Assembly (NCBI RefSeq): GCF_039727615.1
Contig: NZ_CP152474.1
Span: 372,001 to 436,000, forward strand
Source: Leclercia sp. S52
GTDB taxonomy: Bacteria > Pseudomonadota > Gammaproteobacteria > Enterobacterales > Enterobacteriaceae
Length of the DNA stretch: 64,000 nt
Reading direction: 5' to 3'
Part shown: positions 11,924-18,761 of the stretch, piece by piece
Numbering within the stretch: position 1 is the stretch's first letter
How the letters are laid out: each line of letters begins with the position of its first letter
Made by a program: the position numbers and the translations under genes
Notes under the pieces: generated by a model
Told to the model about the DNA's origin: nothing
What the model saw: the letters and a program-made list of their open reading frames with translations, nothing else
Database searches by the model: none

Positions 11924-11960
11924 AAAAAAACCCCCGGTCAGAAATGATCGGGGGGTTTTT
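11924..11960 (+). terminator. groESL terminator
   Basis: CCCCCGGTCA-GAAA-TGATCGGGGG hairpin followed by a T run, 30 bases after the groEL stop. Confidence 0.9.
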
Positions 11961-12034
11961 CTTTTGGTCATCTTTTTAGTATAAGGTTTAGACGCGGGCA
12001 GCACCTGCCCAGCTTATTGAAAACGAGGAATAAC

Positions 12035-12388
12035 ATGCGCGTTAACGTTTGTGCAGGGATTGTGGGAGCAGCGCTGCTGCTGGCGGGTTGCAGCTCCGGC
12101 AATGAGCTGTCTGCAGGTGGGCAGAGCGTTCGCTTTGTAGAAGATAAGCCGGGAAGCGAATGTCAGCTGGTTGGCACCGCAACGGGCAAGCAAAGCAACT
12201 GGCTCTCAGGTCAGCATGGCGAAGAGGGCGGCTCAATGCGTGGTGCGGCGAATGGCCTGCGTAACCAGGCTGCCGAAATGGGCGGAAACGTGATTTATGG
12301 TGTGAGCAGCCCGACCCAAGGTTTGTTATCAAGCTTTGTTCCGACCGCCAGTGAAATGCAGGGCCAGGTTTATAAGTGCCCGAATTGA
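12035..12388 (+). CDS. yjeI: DUF4156 lipoprotein YjeI
   Basis: A 117-residue lipoprotein. The signal peptide ends in a lipobox (LLLAGC, cysteine at residue 19), and the rest is soluble with a conserved cysteine pair (SECQLVG and the near-terminal YKCPN). It starts at the ATG 12035 preceded by ACGAGGAA. It follows groEL as in E. coli. Function is unknown. Confidence 0.9.
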   Translation: MRVNVCAGIVGAALLLAGCSSGNELSAGGQSVRFVEDKPGSECQLVGTATGKQSNWLSGQHGEEGGSMRGAANGLRNQAAEMGGNVIYGVSSPTQGLLSSFVPTASEMQGQVYKCPN

Positions 12389-12400
12389 TATAGCCAAGGT

Positions 12401-12426
12401 AGCCCTCTTCAGAAGAGGGCTATTTC
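12401..12426 (+). terminator. yjeI terminator
   Basis: AGCCCTCTT-CAGA-AAGAGGGCT hairpin directly after yjeI, with a short T-containing tail. It separates yjeI from the convergent yjeJ operon. Confidence 0.65.
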
Positions 12427-12436
12427 AGTACCGATG

Positions 12437-13300
12437 TTATGCATTAACGGCTGGCTGCATTTCAAGACAGAATGCGTGCAGGGCACGGAGGTATTCTTCT
12501 TTTGACAGCACCCCTTCCTGAGCCGTAGCTACTGGCCGATAGAATGTCTGGCAAACGCGGAACTTCTGCTGAATGGCCTGAAGCCCAGGGGTCAATGACG
12601 CGACCCGACTGATAAGGTTTTCAATTTCTGCGGTACCCGGCGTAATATTGGTCTTAAGTACAGTACCGGCCATAATTTGTTTGCCTTTATCCGTTTCGAA
12701 AACATACAGAACCAGCATATGGTTTAAGAATAAATTCTGTTTCCATACCTCATGTTCGACATGGCGATAATTCAAATATTCAAGATTCGTTAAGTCAACG
12801 AAATAAAGCATAATAAAGTCGAGTAGGGAACCTATCACTTGCATCGTCTCTTTATCACCACTGGTATTAAGTGCCTGGTTCAGTGCCAGCAAAAGAAACT
12901 CTACTTGTGTATCTTCAATATGAAGAGTCACGACGCTATTGTTTTGTAACATAACAATTAGCGTAAAATGTTCGTCACTGAATTTTGGCGCTAACGATGC
13001 GATTTGATCCTGTAAGTCAGGTTGTTCTAATTCTTCTAATTTTATTTCTGGTGTGTTTTGCAGCATTAGTTCGCTGTCAGCCTGAATTTGTGACTTATAA
13101 ATATCACCTTTATCTTGTAAACGCTGTACCGTAATCATCATACGGTGTCGAAGGATAGAAAGTAAATCCACAAGCGTATTTACAGATAAATATAAATTCT
13201 GAATTTCATTAGAGTCAGATTTAACCTTTAACATCATTAACGCCAGACGATTATTATACTTAATCGATGCTGTATTCAATCCTTGTACTTTAATGGTCAT
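12437..13300 (-). CDS. yjeJ: YjeJ family protein, last gene of the microcin export operon
   Basis: A 287-residue protein that resembles E. coli YjeJ and sits in the same slot between yjeI and epmB. It has no signal peptide or membrane segment; it looks like a soluble, leucine-rich, mixed alpha/beta protein (SVNTLVDLLSILRHRM, DEHFTLIVMLQNNSVVTLHI). It starts at ATG 13300 with AAAAGGAA upstream, only 25 bases after the exporter stop and on the same strand, so it is almost surely co-transcribed with the secretion genes. That suggests a role in peptide maturation, export control or self-protection; none is proved. In E. coli K-12 it is an uncharacterised orphan. Confidence 0.75.
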   Translation of the reverse strand: MTIKVQGLNTASIKYNNRLALMMLKVKSDSNEIQNLYLSVNTLVDLLSILRHRMMITVQRLQDKGDIYKSQIQADSELMLQNTPEIKLEELEQPDLQDQIASLAPKFSDEHFTLIVMLQNNSVVTLHIEDTQVEFLLLALNQALNTSGDKETMQVIGSLLDFIMLYFVDLTNLEYLNYRHVEHEVWKQNLFLNHMLVLYVFETDKGKQIMAGTVLKTNITPGTAEIENLISRVASLTPGLQAIQQKFRVCQTFYRPVATAQEGVLSKEEYLRALHAFCLEMQPAVNA

Positions 13301-13325
13301 AACTAATTCCTTTTAATTTAGTGTG

Positions 13326-15455
13326 TTACGCTGCAGGAGCGTGCTTAGACAGATCGATAATACGGTCTGCGGAAGCGATAGTAGATGGCCGGTGTGCAAT
13401 AATGATACGCGTTATGCTCAAACCAGATATAGCCTTGTTAATGCTGGCTTCGTTATTAAGATCCAGATGACTTGTTGCTTCATCCATAAACAAAATGCTT
13501 GGCTTACGGTAGAGCGCACGGGCAATAAGCACACGCTGTTTTTGTCCGCCGGAAATCCCTAACCCAAGCTCTCCTATAAGCGTTTCATAACCCATCGGCA
13601 TATTCATAATTTCATCATGAATATTACTTCTACGTGCGCACTCTTCGATGAATGACTGATCCGGATTATCGTCGAAACCGCTGATATTTTCAGATATAGA
13701 ACCTGAGAACAGTCGATCTTCCTGAAGCACGCAGGCCGTACAAAGGCGGAAGTTATTCAGGCCAATTTTATCTATCTGTAGGTTATTTGCCAGAACATCA
13801 CCATGCGTAGGCGCTAGCAGGCCACTCATCACCTTAAGCAATGTCGTTTTACCAATACCTGACGGACCTACGAGCGCGACTGATTCGCCTGGGGCCACTG
13901 TAATATTCAAATTTGAAAATATGGGCTGAGCGAAAGGATCATACTGATAAGTTAAATTTTTAACTTCAAGCTTAACGCCATGATTTTCTTCAAATACCCG
14001 ACGTAAAGGCATCTCCTTTTCAGGTTCATTAAAAGCGATTTCTGAGAGACGTTCGTTATGCAAAGATAACATACGCAGCTGCATGAAGAGATCTATCAAG
14101 CCGCTAGCCCGTTGCGAAAACTGCCCACGATAGGCATTAAAGGCCATGAACATACCGAGTGTCATTTTGTTATCAATGACCATCAAAGCACCCAGCCCCA
14201 GTATGACCACCTGATCAATGGACGAAATGAAGGTATTGATGCCGCTGAATAACATATCGAAACGCGTTTGCTTTATACCTGCATTACAGGCATCAATATT
14301 TATGTTGAGCCAGTGCTGGGAACGACGCTCTCTCAGGTTTAATGCTTTAATCGTTGCGATACCGTAAAGCGACTCCATAAAATGTGAATTGGAACGGGCG
14401 CCTTTGACCACCTGTTCTTCTGAGACACGACGGTAAAAACGGTAGGTTGCCAGGCGCATAACGGCATAACAGGTTGTAAAACCGACAACCACCCACACTA
14501 ACCAGCCACCATAAAGCGTCAGCATGATGAGAAGGCCAATGGTCATAATGGTGTCGATAACACCGCTAACGATACTGTTCGTGAAAGTAGAACGAATAGT
14601 ATCTAACGATGAAAAGCGAGACTGTATATCGCCCAGTTGCCGTTTTTCGAAAAACGACAGTGGCAAGCTGACCAGGTGATCAAACAGGGAGGTTTTCCAT
14701 TGGATATTAGTAAGTGTGTTTAATGTGAGTGAAGTCCACGCTCGTAACATACTAATAAAGGCGCGAAAAAGCGTGAATGAAACCAATCCGATACAGATTA
14801 CGGCTAAAAGATTTTGGTCGTGCGCAATGATTACGTGGTCCGTCACTAATTGCGTACCGACGGGAATCAACAGGCCGATAGCCTCGATTACAACAGATAA
14901 AGCAAATATTTTTACTAGCGCAGCTTTTAAACCAACGATATTACGCATCAAATCAAGTAAGCGAAGTCTTGATTTGACCTTTTCTTGCTTGAAATTGTGA
15001 TCGGGCCAGAGTTCTAAGGCAATACCCGTAAAATGATTAGACATTTCCTGCATGCTAATAATGCGCTTACCAAGCGCAGGATCATGCACGACAAAACTGG
15101 ACTTACGAACTTTGGTTAATACAACGTAATGGTTCATTCCCCAATGAATGATACAGGGCAATTTGAGTTGATTAATTTCATCAAGATCTAAGGACAGTGC
15201 CCGGTTTTTCAGTCCCGCATATTCAGCTGTTTTGCTCAACGACAAAAGTGTCACGCCGTGGGAAGGGCTGCCATATTTATTACGGAAGTTAAATAAATCA
15301 ATGCTATAACCATAATAACCAGAGATCATCGCCAGGCAGGCGATGCCACATTCTGCCGCCTCTGATTGAATGATTACCGGCGTTTTTCTTCTCAACGAAA
15401 AATTGAGTTTAGAAACAATACTTTTGAATAAAGTCTTATCCATGAATTGGTCCAC
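13326..15455 (-). CDS. C39 peptidase-containing ABC exporter (CvaB-like)
   Basis: A 709-residue inner-membrane protein that removes double-glycine leaders and exports the peptide. Residues about 25-150 are a C39 peptidase with the catalytic cysteine in QSEAAECGIACLAM (C36), the histidine in GMNHYVVL and the aspartate in HDPALG, so it should be active. A membrane domain of about six segments follows (about 170-440), then the ATPase with Walker A GPSGIGKTT, signature ISGGQKQR and Walker B ILFMDEATSHLD. Its start overlaps the adaptor gene by 20 bases. It is the only such exporter visible in the window, so it presumably serves both precursor genes (16922-17284 and 51089-51379). Confidence 0.93.
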   Translation of the reverse strand: MDQFMDKTLFKSIVSKLNFSLRRKTPVIIQSEAAECGIACLAMISGYYGYSIDLFNFRNKYGSPSHGVTLLSLSKTAEYAGLKNRALSLDLDEINQLKLPCIIHWGMNHYVVLTKVRKSSFVVHDPALGKRIISMQEMSNHFTGIALELWPDHNFKQEKVKSRLRLLDLMRNIVGLKAALVKIFALSVVIEAIGLLIPVGTQLVTDHVIIAHDQNLLAVICIGLVSFTLFRAFISMLRAWTSLTLNTLTNIQWKTSLFDHLVSLPLSFFEKRQLGDIQSRFSSLDTIRSTFTNSIVSGVIDTIMTIGLLIMLTLYGGWLVWVVVGFTTCYAVMRLATYRFYRRVSEEQVVKGARSNSHFMESLYGIATIKALNLRERRSQHWLNINIDACNAGIKQTRFDMLFSGINTFISSIDQVVILGLGALMVIDNKMTLGMFMAFNAYRGQFSQRASGLIDLFMQLRMLSLHNERLSEIAFNEPEKEMPLRRVFEENHGVKLEVKNLTYQYDPFAQPIFSNLNITVAPGESVALVGPSGIGKTTLLKVMSGLLAPTHGDVLANNLQIDKIGLNNFRLCTACVLQEDRLFSGSISENISGFDDNPDQSFIEECARRSNIHDEIMNMPMGYETLIGELGLGISGGQKQRVLIARALYRKPSILFMDEATSHLDLNNEASINKAISGLSITRIIIAHRPSTIASADRIIDLSKHAPAA

Positions 15456-16722
15456 TCACGCTTTGTGAAATTTTAATCAGTGGGGTAAACATCCACATAT
15501 AGAGAGGTCTTTCCTCAAGAAAAACTATTGCCTGGGCTTTAAGCCCATTTGTTAGCGTGAGTTCTTTTCCATTGTATTTAAATGCCGTATCTTTAATTTT
15601 AACAATGCACTTATAAAGTGCTAATTCCTGCTGATTCATACCAGATGAAACATTCGTATATTCACCCATTTCTTGCCGGGATGCGGGTACTGATGAAATT
15701 GATACGATTTCGCCCGGGAACTGCCCGAATTTATCGGAAGGAAACGCATCATAACGTATGTTCATTATGTCACCCGGCTTGACATACGGAAGGCTGTTGT
15801 TTGGCAGCCAAACAACTAAAAAATATTCAACGTTTTCGATTGGCTTGATTTGAACGAGGCTGCTGCCCTTGTCCACCATCTGGCCAACAGTGACGGTCAG
15901 TGATTCAATTCTTCCGTCTGTAGTTGCTTTGATGACTAAATGGCCGTTAGCGTTAGACTCAACCTTCTGATTTTTGTAATCATTAATCGTGTTTTTTTGG
16001 CTTGAGATTTGATTGTCAAAATCGGCTCCCTTGACGACCAGATCGCTTTTCAACTGGGTAAGCTGTGTTTCGAGTTGCATTCTTTGGCTGACAAGCGACT
16101 GATAAGTACTCTGCTGCTGAAAATAAAGGGAATGCTGATAATTATATTGGTCTTTAGTTATAAGACCTTTCTTGAGATACGTATCGTAGCTGGAAAGGTT
16201 TTCGCGCATTTTTTGCAGCCCTTTGCCAGTGTCCAATAACATTGTTTTAGTCTCTTTAAGAGAATCTTCATATTGCTTTTGTTGCTTAGCTAATGCTTCA
16301 AGCGTCTCTTCTTTATTTTTCAGCGTCTTACTGACTATTTCATCTGCGTTGGCAATTTTTTCATTGATGACCTGAGACATTGCCTCGTTGACATTTTCAT
16401 AAAGCGTAGAGCGTGAAACATCCAGTTCGTAGAGTGGCGTTCCTTTTTTTACAATTTCGCCATTTTCCACAAATTTATTAGTGATGAAGCCTTGTTGAGG
16501 TGCAAAAACATTAATAGAATGCGGCAGGGTAATGACCTCGCCTCTGACATCTATACGTTGAGTATATTTGCACTTGGTTAAAGTCAATATTAGTATGAAT
16601 AAAAATAAAAATGAAAATGCAACAATATATCTGGTTGGCATGCCAGCTAAAAGCAAAGCCTTCCCTTTCCAGTAATTCTTTTTATATTCAATCGCTTCCT
16701 TTCGATATAATTTATTTGTCAT
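15436..16722 (-). CDS. HlyD/CvaA-family membrane-fusion adaptor
   Basis: A 428-residue periplasmic adaptor linking the ABC exporter to an outer-membrane channel, probably TolC encoded elsewhere. A short cytoplasmic N-terminus and one membrane helix (YIVAFSFLFLFILILTL, about 31-48) are followed by a biotinyl-lipoyl half (PQQGFITNKFVENGEIVKKG), a long coiled coil (about 110-240), the second lipoyl half and a beta-barrel region. It is the length and layout of CvaA of colicin V. The upstream 200 bases hold a terminator-like hairpin that should lower its expression relative to the precursor. Confidence 0.92.
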   Translation of the reverse strand: MTNKLYRKEAIEYKKNYWKGKALLLAGMPTRYIVAFSFLFLFILILTLTKCKYTQRIDVRGEVITLPHSINVFAPQQGFITNKFVENGEIVKKGTPLYELDVSRSTLYENVNEAMSQVINEKIANADEIVSKTLKNKEETLEALAKQQKQYEDSLKETKTMLLDTGKGLQKMRENLSSYDTYLKKGLITKDQYNYQHSLYFQQQSTYQSLVSQRMQLETQLTQLKSDLVVKGADFDNQISSQKNTINDYKNQKVESNANGHLVIKATTDGRIESLTVTVGQMVDKGSSLVQIKPIENVEYFLVVWLPNNSLPYVKPGDIMNIRYDAFPSDKFGQFPGEIVSISSVPASRQEMGEYTNVSSGMNQQELALYKCIVKIKDTAFKYNGKELTLTNGLKAQAIVFLEERPLYMWMFTPLIKISQSVSGPIHG

Positions 16723-16851
16723 CGGTGATCACTTTTATATAGCTGCCAGAATTTAACCGTTATCAGTGGAGTAATCGATCTGAACGGGGCGCAACTTATT
16801 TATTACAATCCTTATAATTTAGAAAATAAGTTGTTGATTAGCTAAAACGTA

Positions 16852-16894
16852 TGTTATATCAAGAAAAACATACAGGACCATATGGTCCTGTATG
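16852..16894 (-). terminator. hairpin attenuator after the microcin precursor
   Basis: CATACAGGACC-ATAT-GGTCCTGTATG is a perfect 11-base stem, followed on the minus strand by TTTTTCTT. It lies between the precursor stop and the adaptor start, so most transcripts should stop after the precursor and a minority should read on into the export genes. Confidence 0.8.
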
Positions 16895-16921
16895 CAAAGT
16901 CATTAGTCAATGTAGTATTGA

Positions 16922-17284
16922 TTAATAAGGTTTAAAGCCGCCCGCAGTACCATCGAGGATACCGTCGATCAGACGAGTGATCTGGCCGTTGATATAGTCA
17001 GCGCCGTTATAAACGCCCATGATGCCGCCAAACAGAGCACCCTGGATACCGCCCCACAACGCACCTACACCGATTGCGATGTTAGCGAAACCGAGAAGGT
17101 CGCCGGAGCTGCCTGAAGCCAGACCGCCCTGCAGCGCACCACCGGAAGCGTACCCGATCAAACCGATGGCACAACCAACAACACTGTCAACGATACCAGC
17201 AAACAGGCCCTGAGAACCATCCAGAATCTGGCGTACACCTGCACCGGAAACATTGTTCATTTCTACGACTGTTAATTCTTTCAT
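16922..17284 (-). CDS. class II microcin-type secreted peptide precursor, glycine-rich
   Basis: A 120-residue precursor. The first 15 residues (MKELTVVEMNNVSGA) have the length and pattern of double-glycine-type leaders such as that of colicin V: hydrophobic residues at set spacings and V-S-G-A before the cut. Cleavage after GA would give a 105-residue product beginning GVRQIL. The product is hydrophobic and very rich in glycine and alanine (GLIGYASGGALQGGLASGSSG, GALWGGIQGALFGGIMG), like the glycine-zipper membrane-active microcins, with one cysteine. It is preceded by AAAGGATT. Export genes follow on the same strand. No classical small immunity gene is beside it. Antibacterial activity is inferred, not shown. 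Confidence 0.85.
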   Translation of the reverse strand: MKELTVVEMNNVSGAGVRQILDGSQGLFAGIVDSVVGCAIGLIGYASGGALQGGLASGSSGDLLGFANIAIGVGALWGGIQGALFGGIMGVYNGADYINGQITRLIDGILDGTAGGFKPY

Positions 17285-17644
17285 TTTTTAATCCTTTAAA
17301 ATTTGTTAGGCAAAACTTTATTCTCTGAACAGGTCTTTATCCAATAAAGTTCTACGAAGAAATAATCACCCTACCACTTATCGCTTTATGGGCAACTTTC
17401 GAAAACGATTGTAGCCAAAAAAATAAATTTCCCAATAATGATTTCGTATAAATCATGTTTTTTTAGTATTCATTTATCTGAAGTCATCACTTTCATATCT
17501 AAAAAATGTTAATGACAAAATAGTCTCGTTCTGGATAGGTGAAAGATTGTGATTAAATCTTTAATTTATTTAAGTAAGGCTTAACTTCTGCTTTGCCAGA
17601 AGGTGCTTCATAAATACCAATACGAGTACACAGGATGGCTGTTC
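17285..17644. promoter_or_regulatory. AT-rich leader region upstream of the microcin precursor
   Basis: This 360-base AT-rich stretch holds no open frame of useful length on either strand. It must contain the promoter of the leftward precursor operon. I looked here for an immunity gene and found none. Confidence 0.5.
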
Positions 17645-17682
17645 ATAAAAATGAAATCAGCCAGGACAAACCTGGCTGATTT
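17645..17682 (-). terminator. terminator of the fimbrial operon
   Basis: AAATCAGCCAGG-TTTGT-CCTGGCTGATTT on the minus strand is a perfect 12-base stem followed by CATTTTTATG. It ends the fimbrial operon just after the adhesin stop. Confidence 0.8.
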
Positions 17683-17712
17683 AGTATAAGCAATACAGTT
17701 GCTATTAAATGA

Positions 17713-18744
17713 CTATCTTTCTTGCAGTACGATTTCGAACATGGCCCTAACCTGACCAACCGTTACCGTTTCTCCAGTACGAATATAATCGGCATTGAAC
17801 GTCAACTGCTGAGTTGCCTTCGCACTTAAAATTGAGTAACTCGTATAATCATAGAATTTAATCGGTGACATATCCTGTTTAAGGATGAAGCCTGTCCCCC
17901 CAGCACCACCAGCGGTCGTAGGTATGGAGTTGAGTAATACGCCATTTTTTGAAGATGAGTTTTCAGTCAATGGGTTAAACCAATAGATAAATGAATTCCC
18001 TACAGATGTTTTAGGACAATCGACCTGCATCGTGAATGATTTTTGATTACCCGTTGCTGTACCAGAAAGAGTAGCCACAAGCTTCGATACTTTGATTTTG
18101 TCCAGCGTAATGGTGCTACCACCCACGGCTTTTATATCGCATGATGTCTGTCTAAAAGTAAAGGGACCAAAAGTCAGGTTCGCCCTTAACAGCCTTGCGG
18201 TTGTAGAGTTACTTTCCACCTGTGACACTGAACCTGCTCTGTACGAAACTGCCAGCGTTTTTGCAGTCGTAACACTGGTATCAATATCTTCATTAGTTTT
18301 GATTAACCATACGATAAGCTGCTGTACAGCCGAAGACGTTGAATTGAGCTTCCAGGCATTTACTGTGCCAAATTCCACTGGGCTAGGGCGGAAGTTTGTT
18401 CCTTTGATAGCATCTGAAATTTGAAAACCAATACCTGGAATCCCCGTTTCATAGACTTTACCGCCCTGAATACCTTTAACGCCAACAGCTTCTGCCGTTG
18501 GTGTCATTGGAAGCACAGCATAAACATCGCTTGGGCCACAATTATAAAAAGTTTTCATATTTGCGACGTTACCGCCGATTTTTTTGGCGGCTAAAACGGT
18601 ACCAGTGGGTATAGTCGCATCTGATAAAATTTTCATGCCACTCAAGTTAAAGCCCACCGACTGCTCTGAGCCTTTATATTCGCATGTGGCGCTGGCTTGA
18701 TGATAAAAACACATTAAGCCAATAAGAGTAATGATTTTTCTCAT
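17713..18744 (-). CDS. fimbrial tip adhesin
   Basis: A 343-residue exported protein in two parts. A signal peptide (about 1-20, ending HQASA) precedes an N-terminal putative receptor-binding domain (about 21-190). A C-terminal pilin domain (about 205-343) carries a cysteine pair (TSCDIKAVG and MQVDCPKTS) and a beta-strand end (VRAMFEIVLQER) of the kind that binds the chaperone and usher. It is the last gene of the operon, where tip adhesins usually sit. I chose the ATG at 18744 because AAGGAAAT precedes it; the longer frame would overlap the usher. The receptor is unknown. Confidence 0.8.
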   Translation of the reverse strand: MRKIITLIGLMCFYHQASATCEYKGSEQSVGFNLSGMKILSDATIPTGTVLAAKKIGGNVANMKTFYNCGPSDVYAVLPMTPTAEAVGVKGIQGGKVYETGIPGIGFQISDAIKGTNFRPSPVEFGTVNAWKLNSTSSAVQQLIVWLIKTNEDIDTSVTTAKTLAVSYRAGSVSQVESNSTTARLLRANLTFGPFTFRQTSCDIKAVGGSTITLDKIKVSKLVATLSGTATGNQKSFTMQVDCPKTSVGNSFIYWFNPLTENSSSKNGVLLNSIPTTAGGAGGTGFILKQDMSPIKFYDYTSYSILSAKATQQLTFNADYIRTGETVTVGQVRAMFEIVLQER

Positions 18745-18761
18745 GATCTTATATTTCCTTA

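Noticed and set aside
17019..17213. 64-codon plus-strand frame opposite the microcin precursor, a possible immunity gene
   Set aside because: It is a proline/alanine-rich mirror of the glycine-rich precursor, with no membrane helix and no ribosome-binding site.
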